64,000 nucleotides of DNA from Symsagittifera roscoffensis (lineage: Eukaryota; Xenacoelomorpha; Acoela; Convolutidae), in assembly GCF_963678635.1 (NCBI RefSeq), contig NC_087064.1, positions 68,498,025-68,562,024 of the forward strand, in the 5' to 3' direction. The translations under genes and the position numbers were made by a program. Below are positions 52,801 through 63,765 of this stretch, piece by piece (position 1 is the first letter of the stretch; each line of letters begins with the position of its first letter). The notes beneath the pieces were generated by a model. The model made no database searches and was not told the DNA's origin. It saw only the letters and a list, made by a program, of their open reading frames with translations.

Positions 52801-54412
52801 CAAGTCGACATGTTGGGAAAATTGGGAATCATCACACTGCCAAAAGTGCCAAAGCTTCTACAGACCTTGCATCCTAAAGAAGGTTATGTTTTGCACTACC
52901 TTACCCTAAAATTGTACCATGAGCTCGGAATGAAAATAACTCACCTCGGAAAAGTTCTTCAGTTCCGCCAAAGTCACTGGATGGCACCCTTTGTCGACCT
53001 CTACACCCGCCTACGAAAAGCCCCGGTAAATAAATTCCAGGAGAACTTCTACAAGCTAATTGTTAATTCAGCTTTCGGTAAGACAATGGAGTCTAAGTTA
53101 GGAAGAAAGAAGCTGGAGATTGTAAGGAATGAGAGAGAACTTTTACAAAAAACAGCTCTGAGCACAATGAAAAGCTTTCAAATCATTGACGATCAATTAG
53201 CCGCAATTAGCTTTTCAGTAACAAAAATATTGTGGGATAAACCTATGATAGTTGGTGCGACCATCCTAGACCTCGCCAAGCGTTTCATTTTTCAGTTTCA
53301 TTATCAAAAAATGAAACCAAATCTAAACTTGGAACTCCTTTACTCCGACACGGATAGTTTTATTTACGCTTTAAAAACTGATGACGTTTACCGAGACTTG
53401 GAGAAAATAAAAGCTGATATCGACTTTTCAAATTACGATAAGGACCATTTCTTGTTCGAGGATACCAACAAGAAAGTTGTGCTGAAGTTCAAAGACGAGA
53501 CTGGTGGGAAGCCGATCAGAGAATTCATCGCCCTAAAACCGAAACTATATTCGGTCGTTCTTAATGGTAAATAAAATTTAAGCCACCCTTCCACCCCCAT
53601 TCCTACCTTTTACAGAACAAAATTACCACCACCAACCTACCTACACCCCTTAATTTGTTGCATTAAACTATGGGCATTTAGCTGATTTAGGCAACATTAT
53701 ACAATGTTGCCTAAATGTTGATTTATCTGACAACATATTCCCTCTTTTTTCCTCTTTTTTAATCAGAATTTAGAGTCTTCTGCTCTTTTTTGGTAAAATG
53801 AATCAAATTTTGTTCGGTATAAATTGAGCTGCTGAAGTGAAATGAAGCTATCCCCTACGTTGTAGAAAAGAATAATAATTTTGCTTCTGTTTAGAAGGCA
53901 CTCAAAAATTGAGTGCCAAAGGAATTAAACGGAGTGCACAGAGAGAACAGGTCCACCAAACCTTCAGGGACACATTATTCACTGGAAAAACAATGAGAGT
54001 GTACAACTATAATATAGTTTCGAAAGGTCACACCAAAATGACAGTGAAACAAAACAAACTTGCATTATCACCATTCGACTCAAAACGTTTTCTACTTTTC
54101 GACGGAATTTCGACAGTGCCCTTTGGCCATAAAGCCGCTGAAGAAAATGCTTTTCTAGAAGACATTTACATGGACACCGAGTGGGCCAACTCATACAATG
54201 AAACTGATAACAGTTCTCCCGATTTTACATTTCCGGATTGGGGATTTTTACAGCGGCCCTACTCAGAAGCAGAGCTGCAAGAAATAGAAGAAGCTTCTAG
54301 TAGCCGAGTCCGTGAACGTCCCCCTATAAAAAACCCAGTTTTTTTATCTGAAGCTTCAGAAGAACGACCATCTAAGAAACAGCGCAAAGAAAACCAAAAC
54401 AATAAACCTTAA
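49834..54412 (+). pseudogene. protein-primed DNA polymerase B (Polinton pPolB), two introns, one in-frame stop
   Basis: Replicates the element from protein-primed ends. Exons 49834-50873, 50994-53566 and 53895-54412 join in frame (1,377 codons) with GT-AG introns of 120 and 328 bp. N-terminus: three C2H2 zinc fingers (CQQCGKTLSSK..., CDECLESFES..., CIYCHTIFLT...), then the conserved GSGWIIDRIEKL and DDDRCFLYCFVAA. Exon 2: a further CRKCF..C..H..C finger, ExoI FDLES (~51,336), an HNH/Zn-like CWIC..DHCH..H..CN, ExoII HNLSNYD (~51,757), ExoIII YLTTD, PolA NIDANNLYG (52,564), PolB NSAFGK (53,065), PolC YSDTDS (53,341). Exon 3 gives the C-terminus (SAKGIKRS, RFLLFDGISTVPFGH). A TAA at 52,087-52,089 interrupts exon 2 between ExoII and ExoIII, in frame with both sides. 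All catalytic motifs are otherwise intact. Confidence 0.9.
53685..53917 (+). other. two perfect hairpins around the second polymerase intron acceptor
   Basis: 53,685-53,716: atttaggcaacatt and its exact complement separated by 4 bases, inside the intron. 53,897-53,917: ggcactcaa and ttgagtgcc separated by aaa, starting 2 bases after the splice acceptor. Both could fold in the transcript near the splice site. Confidence 0.7.
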
Positions 54413-54774
54413 AGTCTGAAACATATATTTTCAGATGATTTTTACTGTTCGTCCTTTTTATACTTCGACTTGTATATGTTTTGGTTTTTACCAATTTACA
54501 ACCAATAAAAAACTCGTATTGAGCTCAATCACTGTTTTAACATAAATAGCTTCAGGCAAATAAACTAGTAGACGCAAACCAAGTGTTAATTCAAACAAAT
54601 GTGTGAAATCCTTAGGCTTGTTTTCAATAACAAACTTTAATAGCATGACAAATCTTTGACGAAAAGAAAGAAAGCCAGGAAATGATATCCACATGAAACT
54701 AGGACGAAAAAAGAAAAGTTCAGGAATTAGGACGATTAATTTTAATTATCGCGGGAAAAGGGACCGCTTTCAAA
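54413..54774. other. Polinton right subterminal region
   Basis: A 68-codon minus-strand frame at 54,488-54,694 is possible but has no supporting feature. Otherwise no gene. Confidence 0.45.
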
Positions 54775-55003
54775 GGAATTAGAAGGAATTATTGTATCGC
54801 GTCCCGGTTGTTGAGCTCAGCTTAACAAGATCCTAAGGAGGGGGTCTTTTACTTTAGGGGTGGGAACTTGCGATCATTTACAAAATCCTAGGATAGGGGT
54901 CCTCCAAAAAATTAAGGACCCCTTTCCTAGGATTTTGCTTTACGTGAGGACCCCCCTTAGGAAGGACCCCCCCTTAGGATCCGGGACACGATACAATACT
55001 ACT
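54775..55003 (-). repeat. Polinton right terminal inverted repeat
   Basis: Reverse complement of the left repeat, ending CAATACTACT. It contains the same hairpin (54,881-54,937). The inner inverted 12-mer has diverged (gtatcgcgtccc at 54,793). Confidence 0.95.
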
Positions 55004-55009
55004 ACCAAC
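55004..55009. other. Polinton target-site duplication, right
   Basis: ACCAAC, identical to 36,825-36,830. Confidence 0.95.
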
Positions 55010-57022
55010 TATAGTTTTTTACCATTAAAATTGTTCCGATGAAAAATTTTTGAATAAGCATTTCTATTGGCTAAATGCCTTTCTCACAAAATCGAAGTCA
55101 ATATTAACAGAAAAGGTATTAAATCAGTGGAAAATAATCAAAAATATTACAAAATGCGGGTTACAACCGCTTCACTATTCAGATAACCATCAAGATTAAT
55201 GAGTTCAAAACCATAAGCATTTTTCAGTCTTGAAAACTCATCTGCTTATTATCTAATCGGTCAATATTAGAACCAATGGCCTGGATTTGTTTTCTAATTT
55301 TGAGATTTTCGCGATTTACTCCAAGATTTTGAATACTCATTTCTGATTGGCTGAAAAAGTAAGCTAAAATTAATATCAAGCATTCTGTCCTTCAAGCATG
55401 AGGGACGCCACCCTAAAATTAGTTTAGTGTATTTTACGCCTTTTTGAGAGTTCTTAGTGAAATATGTTTGCTTGAGTTTATCTATGAAAATTTTTTGAGC
55501 GCTGTACGAACCGAACCGCCTTCGAATGTTACTAACAGATGCAAAGCGTTCATAAAAATGTGAACCAAACATTTTGTAGGTTTTTTATTCGCGTTATTTT
55601 TTTTCATAGTTTTGAATTAAACAACATTTTTTTAATCTACAATTTACGCTTATATCCTTCACCTCGACCAAAAAAGTGGTCTACATCAAACCTACAATAG
55701 TAAAAAAAACTTCTGTGCAAGAAACCTAAAATGATCATGTAGCAGACTTTTCGTCTCAATTAAAAAAGTTTCGCATTTTTTTAATGGAAAAAAAGTCAGA
55801 ACTATTAGTTTGATTTTGTTTTTTTCTGAATGCGTTTGTAAATAATAATTTTCGTTTAAGTGATCGTATTGCCGAAAGTTTTCTTGGATACTATTCAATC
55901 GGATTTTTCCGGATTTTTTTTTTTCATTTCACTAATCAGAGACAATCTTGGAATTGGGTATGGTTTCTCCGATATATTTGGTCTACTTCAGATAAACTTC
56001 GTAGAGAGTCGAGTGTGAATTCGTTAAAGCCTTTTCAGTTGGAATTCAGACTCCAAAAGAAAATTTTTAAAAAAGTTGTCTCAGATTCGACACAAACTTG
56101 TTTGCTTATTTTAGGAAAGGTAGGATAAGGATATAGATATGATAATTAGATGGGAAAGGCCAGTTGACGAGCTGTTCAACTTAATACGAAGACCCGCTTT
56201 TCTGAGTTGACTTTATTAAGACTAAATTTTCTATGGACAATGAATATTTCCTCGCCACCTCACGCAACATCGATTACGCGGATAGTCGTTTTTGAATATC
56301 ATTTACATGACCGACTGACTGTTGACAAGGGAAAATGAATGTCTTACTTAGGGATTAGCGAAGCGGATATAACACCTGGTACAATATTGCATTGCACATC
56401 AGATAAAGAGAGAAACAGTTAGAAAAAAGCACGCCACTTGGAAGATTTAATCCAAAATCAGTCTTTGATAGTGGCAGCAGTTCATCAAAAAGCTGATGGC
56501 TTAAACCTATTTTTCCTATGCTTTGACTTAAGTTTGATTCCAGTTTACAAATTATAAGTTCTATGAATTAGTACAGACAAGTGTTTTTATTCTCGAGTTT
56601 TGATTTGAATAGATATGTGCAAATAAATGAGTGCTAAATTTGAACTTGACCCCCTCTCTCTCAAAGCAGTAAATGGGCGAAAAGAGTGACTAAGTTCATG
56701 AGCTGAAATACACTTGTGGCTCTAGTTATGGTTCTTTCATGGGCGTGCGAGGAGAGAGTTGAATTACTATATCTGTCTGCTAGCATATAATGGAAGCATG
56801 GCCTCGTGCTGATCAGATCGACATAAATCAGCCACAACAGTCACAACTGAAAGGAAAACTATCCACCTCCGAATCAGCAAACATGCCTTTGACCGACAAC
56901 AGTTAGTAGTTATAGGAATATTCACACTCAAAATTGTAAAACGAAGTTTTTTTTTTCGTTTTACAATCTCTTTCGCACCCTAAAAAACGTTAAATTTTTG
57001 AATATTTCTCAGTTTGTCATTC
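55010..57022. other. no recognisable gene
   Basis: AT-rich sequence between the Polinton and the LTR element. A 92-codon minus-strand frame (55,294-55,572) and others have no recognisable domain. Confidence 0.5.
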
Positions 57023-57267
57023 TGTGATATGACTAGGTATATCTAATTTAACTACGCAGGAATAAGAATTGTTTAAAAGTTTAAAAGAAAAGAATTATCC
57101 TTAATAAAGTAAAATGCAAATCGACAAAAGTATGTAATTATCTTTCAACGTACATAAGGCAGAGTGATAAAAGTTCCAAAGATACCTTTCTCGACTTCGT
57201 CACATTCAATTTCAACGTCTATCTAAATACAGCTAAGCTAAAAACGGTACGCTATGCGGTACCACTC
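57023..57267 (-). repeat. 3' LTR (at least 245 bp) of the LTR element
   Basis: Similar but diverged match to 63,766-64,000 in the same orientation. The inner boundary is uncertain because the mate is truncated by the window end. Confidence 0.7.
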
Positions 57268-57426
57268 TTACCCCTCCACAAAAAAGAAAAGTAGTTTTTT
57301 GGGAAATGAATACATTTAGCGCAAAGTTCACGCAGTGTCAGTTCAAGTTTCAAGAATTTGAGCAAGTTAGAGTTTTGGTGAACTCTTTATAAAAACTTTA
57401 ATTTTTAATATGTACTGGCGAGGAAT

Positions 57427-57702
57427 CTAATTTACCTGCTGAGACGGGGACCGAGTCATCCAGGGTAGATCCTTTTGGTGTAGTTTTTCTACGGCTTTGA
57501 TCGCGTGCCTGACTGGGTTGCCAAGAAACTGCGTTTGACGCTTGTTCCGTTCGGAAGATGTCAATGTCAGAGAGGTATTGTCATTTTGATCGTCTTTGTC
57601 TTGCACTGGTAGTTTGGCAGGTGAAACAGTTAGAGCAGAGGTGGTAGCTTTTGGAGCTGCGATATGGCGTCTGGAGCTTTTGTCACTAAGATGGGGCGGC
57701 AA
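57427..57702 (-). pseudogene. C-terminal pol tail of the LTR element
   Basis: 91-codon minus-strand frame, Ser/Thr/Lys-rich, ending HAIKAVEKLHQKDLPWMTRSPSQQ; placed after the integrase in the element's direction. Assigned by position and composition only. Confidence 0.35.
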
Positions 57703-58331
57703 TCTAATGGTTTTGGCTGCGAGTTTGACGGTGACTCTTCTGTGGATGATATTGGGATAAGCTGTCCCAATGTCTTATCATGTGCTCTGACGGCTTTAGT
57801 GCTTTTCTCTTGATAGGAAGAGAAACAGCAACAATTTTCTCAACAGGCGACAACGTCACAACAGGAGGTGGGATCACCCCACCCGAGCTCGATGAAGATT
57901 ATGTTAACTCTACCAGTTGGGCTGTCTTATTCAACGAGAGAATGGAGCGTCTAAAACCTGAGATGCAGGTTTCGGTGCAATTTTGCGGAGTTTTGAGCTT
58001 GTTGGCTGGTTGAAGTGATATGATTTTGGAGATTTGGGAGATGTTGTTTTGGAGATTGCTGTCATATTTTGATTTTGGCGGTTGTAGGACTTCGTTATCA
58101 GATGAGGATGTTGACGATTGGTGGGTTTATTTGGCAGAGATTTTGTGGCCCTCGCCTGTTTTTGAAGAAGGCTGTAGGGCTGGTTCGTTAGAGTTATTGA
58201 TTCATTTTAACCTGATAGAGATGCGGTTCTTCTGAATAATGTTCCAGTTCGATGTAATGAAAGTGTTACTAGTAATTTGATATTTGTTTCCGGAAAATTT
58301 TTTCAAATAGAGGCTTTCACGATTTGCGATC

Positions 58332-58616
58332 TTAAACGGTTCCAAAAACTTCCACCCGATTTGTCGCCGAATGATGGGTATTTTCCAATTTACTTGACAT
58401 TTTCACGTTGGTTGTATTGGCCGGAAGCGACCGAAAGCGAAGAGTTTCATAGGTTAGACTGTTCCGTAAAGAGACGGCAAGTGGCAAGTGTTTATTCGAT
58501 AGAGACTTCAATGCTAAAGCTCCTTCGTCTATGCAGAGTGTCTTCTTCTGGACCATCCATTCGCTGGCAAATTTGACGAAGGATTTCAAGCAATTGTACC
58601 AGAGAGTGTTTGCCAT
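58332..58616 (-). pseudogene. integrase core remnant
   Basis: Minus-strand frame containing CIDEGALALKSLSN, resembling the second catalytic-Asp region of gypsy integrases (usually R-x-D-x-G-S-x-F). It sits ~0.7 kb downstream of the integrase zinc region in the element's direction. Frame shifts surround it. Confidence 0.45.
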
Positions 58617-59219
58617 TTATGTTGACTTCATTCTGAATTGAGAGCTCAAGTCTCTGCAGTCTTACCCTTTATGCACAATTTTAACTCTTGACCAGCTGTC
58701 GTAGGTTTTTCAGCGTTTGTGTACGGTTGGTGCGTCTCTTGTCAAGTGTTCTTTATCTAAGTTATTTTACTAGTAAAGTTTATCTAGAAAAAAAGACCAT
58801 GGTGTGTTAAGTTTCCTGCCAAAATGACGTTCGAAATGTGTAATATTGGCCCCTGAATTCTATTTTAGACGAACACTGTTAACGAGTAATTTGAGAGAGT
58901 CTCGAAAATCTGATGGGTTATTTTTTTCCGGAAGCGACCGAAAGCGAAGAGTTCCATAGGCTAGACTGTTCCGTCAGAACTGATAAGTTTAGTCTTACCA
59001 ACCCCATTTGCGCTTTGAAATGATCTGAAGTGATTTTTTGACCAGACCGCAACCTCTGTGGTCCCGTATGAGGCAAAATATATGTTTGATGACATTATTG
59101 AATGAAATTTTAGATACTATTCTATTCTAAAAAATCGAATCCAACTTAAAATCTTTGTTTGGTGAGTTTTTGGTCAGGTAGAGGTTTTGAGGAATTAAAC
59201 ACACTGGAAGGCTTTAATT

Positions 59220-59345
59220 TCTTACCAAAAACTGTGCATTGAGTGCAGTCCTTGCAAGTGCTGATTACATCCCTGTGAAGTCTGAGCCGCCCGACATATT
59301 ATATTAGACTGCGTCAATCAGGGCTTTTCTGCCAGCGTGCGACAT
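59220..59345 (-). pseudogene. integrase HHCC zinc-binding remnant
   Basis: Minus-strand translation across frames gives SHAGRKALIDAV, LRLHRDVISTC and CKDCTQC..FGK, the H-H-C-C arrangement and GR-A motif of gypsy integrase N-terminal domains. Confidence 0.65.
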
Positions 59346-60979
59346 GTGAAGTCTTACCAGCACTGTTCGTTGAAGACTTTGGAGAACTGATAAGCGATTA
59401 CCTATTGCAGGTTCATGTAGTATATTGGTCAAAAGTCAATTTTGCAAAATCTTTTGTAATATTTAGCGTTCACTGCTCGTCGAATGAGCTACAGTGTTGA
59501 GTAGTCCGATGTGAGTTTGGCCAGAAAACGATGTCCAGACTTCCCATAAGTCCATGTAGCGATCTTCTGTCCTCTGATGTGTTATTCTTGTGTTTCGTCG
59601 AGACCTTTCATACTGATTGGCGTTTTGCATACCTCGCTAAACGTAAGATGGATAAGGCTGTTGCATACGTCTGGCGGAGAGAGACACTTTTCGATATCAC
59701 CGACTTTCGTCTGAGGTGTCTTGCTGAGGACACCTGTGCGTCGTGTCACGAACGAATTCGGAGAGCGGAACTACCTCATTGAGCAATCGGTCAAAGCTTT
59801 CATCGCTATGAGTGCTTAAGTTTAGTCTGCAGGCAGATATCACTCCTGAAAAGTAGCAGTTTTTGTTATTTAAATGAATGGGTTTCGGTCGGTTGTATTC
59901 TTTGTAAAAATGGTAGTTGGAATTGGAGTTATTCTAAGGTATGTTGGGTAGGATTTCCCAACAAGAATTGACGGACAATTAAAGTCTGATTTTTAATAGT
60001 TCCCAAAATGCATGAACCGCTTTTATTCGTCGGAGAACGCCGTGCTTAATTCGACGCGCTCTAGTAGTTCTGCTGACCCTGTAATGCTAAAATCGGGTTG
60101 GCTTAAAATGAAGTTGATATTTTAACTCCCTCATGTGTAGATGCGTTAAAATGCGTGCTGTAATTTCTTTGATTTGAAATCATAAATAAAATTTGGTCGC
60201 TCTCTCACGAAAAGTATCCAAATTAATTGCTCAATCTACTGGTTGAATAATTGGGGACCTGTGGTTAATTACAAATTTGAGCGTTGAAATTCGATTGGGT
60301 AAAACCTAGGGATGAATTTTTTGCGAATGAAAGCCCTGTTCTCGCCGCTTTTTTTGCAGAAAAAGCCGGCGAAGTCTGTTAGATCTGATTGAATAAGATT
60401 CGAAAACCGGTGTAAATTGAAAATTATAATTTTCGGCCAGTAAATTCTGAATAAAAATGGTAAGAATTTTTTACACCGGATTTGTTGAGTGAAAGTTCCC
60501 GAACGACTTGGAAGTAGAATAGATAAAGTTTACTGGGCATTAAGGTCCATTTCTCTGTTCGATTTGGTAGTTCGTTCAGATGCTACTAAATTGTCAATCG
60601 TACCGCAAGCTTAAAAGAGTTTTTCAATCGAATTATCTACAAATTCCTCATCATAAAGAGATGAATAAGAGGCTGAAGTAAATGATAATACCCAGTTTGC
60701 AGCCTGCGATATGATATACTTTGAAATTGAACAGTAATATTATCAGTCTCTCTACCCATATAGTAAGTCACGATTCGTAGGTCTTGTTTTCGCGGTTGAT
60801 TTTGAGAGCTCATATGATGGCTTTATGGTCAGTTAAGGTCTCGAAGTAATTTCTCAAAAAAAAAAAATTCTGTTAAGTTCACAATACCATAATAATGCTA
60901 AAACCTTGAAATTTCTAGTACTGTTTTGGTTTCTTGCACGTTTTGGAATCTGGAAGCAATGAATATAGGTACCCAGGAT

Positions 60980-61120
60980 CTTTGAGATCTCGCTCAAGGG
61001 CGGAACCCAAACCAGCGTTACTAGCGTCATATTTCCTTTTTGCGTCACAGCGGTACGTTTCAGTTATGCCAGATATTAGCTTCAGCGTGTCTTCGAAAGC
61101 TGGCTGTTGGTCGGGTCCGG
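60980..61120 (-). pseudogene. RNase H region of the LTR element
   Basis: Minus-strand frame GPDQQPAFEDTLKLI then KYDASNAGLGSALERDL: the RT connection motif (QQxAFxxLK) followed by the first RNase H Asp in D-A-S-x-x-G-L-G. Confidence 0.75.
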
Positions 61121-61544
61121 AAATAATTTTTTTTTCTCAAATTTTAGAGATGGGCTGAATTTGTATGAGTATTTCTGAAGGATAATTACCACGATAATCT
61201 GTTCACTGAGAATTCACAGGTCGACAATCTTAATGCAAAACGTTCTTTATCACATTTCAGTAGGATACACATCTACTGTTGCGTTATGTTGTGATAATGA
61301 GCCTTTTGATACTCTAAACTGTCGTCTAGGAAACATATAAGTTGGCAAATTGGATATATAAGGTCCAATGACGTCAGCCAAAACTTATCAGTTTCTTCCG
61401 AAGTAATGAATTGAGTTGCTATATCCAGCTGTTGTAAAAAGTTGGGCATTTAACGGCTCTGCCTCCATGGTTAATTCACAGTGCCATTTTTCTTAGCTGT
61501 GATTACAACTGGAGCTACAATACAAAGTGTTCGCTGTTATCTTC

Positions 61545-61700
61545 ATTGAGCTTAACGATTTGACCTTCTTTTATCAAGTTTGCAATTTCGTCGTCCACCT
61601 TCTGCTGGATATGATTAGGTATACGTCGGATTTTCTCTTTTACTGGAATGATGGACTCCTTAAAGACCGAGTGTACTTTTTCGGATTTTGATCTGCGTAT
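61545..61700 (-). pseudogene. start of reverse transcriptase domain of the LTR element
   Basis: Minus-strand frame with IIPVKEKIRRIPNHIQQKVDDEI and LIKEGQIVKL, matching the conserved opening of gypsy RTs (basic-Pro, then EI..LL..G.I). A frame change with stops follows at about 61,510-61,540. Confidence 0.75.
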
Positions 61701-61785
61701 TCTAGAAAATAATTCACAGTGATTTTCGTGTGGGTATCTCTCTAGAATCTCGGTTTTTCGGATTCAGGATCGTTTGAGATATTAC

Positions 61786-62165
61786 TTACCATTTAAGTAA
61801 TGGTTGAGTTGTTTGGATTTCCAGTAAAGAGTGAGGATCCAGCCAAAGTATGCATCTTGTTCGGTTTTCTGTGACCAGAATTTTTCTCTCTTTAGTGAGC
61901 ACCCATATGAGGTAAAAACTGAGGTAAAAGGCGAGTACCGTGAATAAGAATGGCTTAGCGATTTTAATCCAATTAAACAGTATCAGTACGTGATTCGGAA
62001 GTAGAAATGATTTTGGCATTTTCCCCAATAGGACAAAAATGTCTGCCGTCTTTTTGTTGATAAAAGAGGAAAAGAGGCAGGGCTGCCTGTGTAGATAGTC
62101 GCCCTAAAATAAAAGTTTTTTGCCCTCAGGGTGATTTGGAGGCATTGGATCTTCCCCGTAGCCAA
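61786..62165 (-). pseudogene. aspartic protease region of the LTR element
   Basis: Minus-strand frames give IQCLQITLRAKNFYFRATIYTGSPASF, the position of the D-T/S-G catalytic motif, but the Asp codon reads Tyr (YTGSPAS). It is followed in another frame by ILVTENRTRCILWLDPHSLLEIQTTQ, the conserved C-terminal part of gypsy proteases (x-L-G-x-D-x-L). The enzyme would be inactive. Confidence 0.7.
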
Positions 62166-62589
62166 ATTTTTACTTCAGTTTTCTTTTTTGAGTTCGGTTT
62201 GGATTAAGTTGCTTGAGGATGAGATTAGATGAGCAGGTCGCTATCAACCGACCCCGAAATCAAAAAGGTACTTAATTCAGTCTTACTATCGAAAGTGACA
62301 GTTTGCAGTCTTCTTTTGCTGTTGACCCGGAATTTTCGCTAATATTAACGACGTTGCATTTAGAGTTGCCTTAGCCAAATGATATTTCTCGTCGAAAGAC
62401 TAGCAGATCACATTTTTTGCGGAGCAAGTTGCTCTATGATTTTGTGAAAAATCGTTTGCGCAAAACAACAAGATTTGCTGCATTTAGCTGACTGATTGTT
62501 GCTCGATTTCTGAGTGTTTTGCACTCTTGACATACAATTCTGCTCCTTGATTATCAATTACATCGAGAAGGCTGGTTCTGGCTTAATTT

Positions 62590-63203
62590 TCAATGGTTGA
62601 CTTGATGAACGAGTGAAAGGATTAGAACCCATTTGCCTTTGGAGGGTTGATGCTGTTGCGTAACTTTTCTCATGAAGTAGCGCCGATTTCTTCGTCTCTT
62701 CAAAAAATCTCCAGGGTGAAAACCTAGTTCTTTTGAGACGTCTTCGAAGCGCATGTTTGCAATAAAAAGGTCACTATCAACTTTTTTCTGAATCGCGACT
62801 GACCATCCACACTGGGTCGCCTGGCCCATGAACCGTAAGAAAACGGACTCAAGGCAAGCTTTCTCGGATTGTGAAGAGTTGTATAAATGCATTCGTTCAA
62901 CTATTTGATTCTTCTCCTTCTTGAAAAGTGATTCACAATGCTCGTAGAATACTTGACAACTGGTTTTGGTTAGATCTATATGAGCGCAGTTCTGTAAAAG
63001 CTTGACTTGTCTATTTGGTCAGCTTCATAAAAAAATACGTTAGGGCCAATTTTTGGTCCCGTTTTTGCGTCTTTCAGAACTCTCCTTTTTTTTCGTATTT
63101 TTTTCGTATAAGAGTCGCATGGCTTTTCTGGTCCAGGGGGATGATCGTCGAGTATTTCATCTGGTGGGTGCAAGAAATCATTGGGGTCGCAATGTTCCTT
63201 CAA
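62590..63203 (-). pseudogene. Gag remnants of the LTR element
   Basis: Two minus-strand frames. 63,203-62,976 is Pro/Asp/Lys-rich (DEILDDHPPGPEKP). 62,892-62,590 contains SDLFIANMRFEDVSKELGFHPGDFL, like the C-terminal part of gypsy capsid proteins, then a basic tail. Position upstream of protease and RT fits Gag. Confidence 0.5.
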
Positions 63204-63303
63204 GGTGATTGCGAGGAAAAATTGTCCGATCCAGGTTTTCCACGGTAGAGGTGGATCAGCTGTTGCTTTTTGCCAATCGACAGGATCTCCTAATAGGTCT
63301 GAT

Positions 63304-63723
63304 CAGGGGCGGATTTAGGGGGGCGGACGCCCCCCCTCAGGGATTCGAACCCCTGCCAACCCAAAGGGTCCCCCCTTTGGTAATTTTTAAGAAAACCATT
63401 TTTGGCCGACCGACCCTAAAAATTTTCTAAAGGCGCCTTTGGCGCCAATATATACTAGTTTTGAGGGGGAGCGCGCGCCAAAAAAACGCGTTTTTTTTGT
63501 CAAAATTTTCCAAAAAGTGCCCAAAAACGGCTTTTTTGACCTGTTCTTTCGGCCTGCGGCGCAGAAAATTTGGCCAAAACAGTGTCTTTTTACTGCTTTG
63601 GGAGAGCTCCGAAAATCAATCTGATCGACCTAAAAAAAAAAAGGTCGTCAAAATTTTCGAAAATTTTTTGAAAATCCGCCCCCCCCCCCCCCCCCCCTCG
63701 AGAAAATCCTAGATCCGCCCCTG
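63304..63723. mobile_element. hAT-like MITE, intact, with perfect 8-bp target duplication
   Basis: 420 bp from caggggcggatttagg to ctagatccgcccctg. Flanks ggtctgat at 63,296-63,303 and 63,724-63,731. Same family as 24,061-24,494 in opposite orientation. The short CAGGGGCGGAT inverted ends and 8-bp duplication fit hAT. It was inserted into the leader of the LTR element, so it is younger than that element. Confidence 0.9.
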
Positions 63724-63765
63724 GGTCTGATTGCTCATTGAGATTTATAACTCATGGCTGCGCCT

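Larger units (their letters stand above)
36831..55003. mobile_element. complete Polinton/Maverick (virus-like DNA transposon)
   Basis: 18,173 bp, with inverted terminal repeats of ~240 bp that begin AGTAGTATTG (the AG start is typical) and a perfect 6-bp target duplication. The hallmark genes are all present: packaging ATPase, retroviral-type integrase, penton and major capsid proteins, adenovirus-type protease and protein-primed PolB, plus several small conserved ORFs. Genes are closely packed on the plus strand from 37.4 to 45.4 kb, often overlapping by 4-50 bp. The polymerase is at 49.8-54.4 kb. Between them is an inverted-repeat-bounded island with two minus-strand genes. Capsid genes group it with adintovirus-like Polintons, which are thought to be able to form virions. 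Five single-site lesions suggest this copy is no longer autonomous unless they are sequence errors. Confidence 0.97.

Noticed and set aside
54488-54694. 68-codon minus-strand ORF near the right Polinton end
   Set aside because: No domain, no partner gene on that strand nearby; cannot be supported beyond being open.
55294-55572. 92-codon minus-strand ORF
   Set aside because: Outside the Polinton, no recognised motif, AT-rich neighbourhood.
63439-63712. Two overlapping plus-strand ORFs
   Set aside because: Inside the intact hAT-like MITE; Lys/Phe-rich translation of homopolymers.
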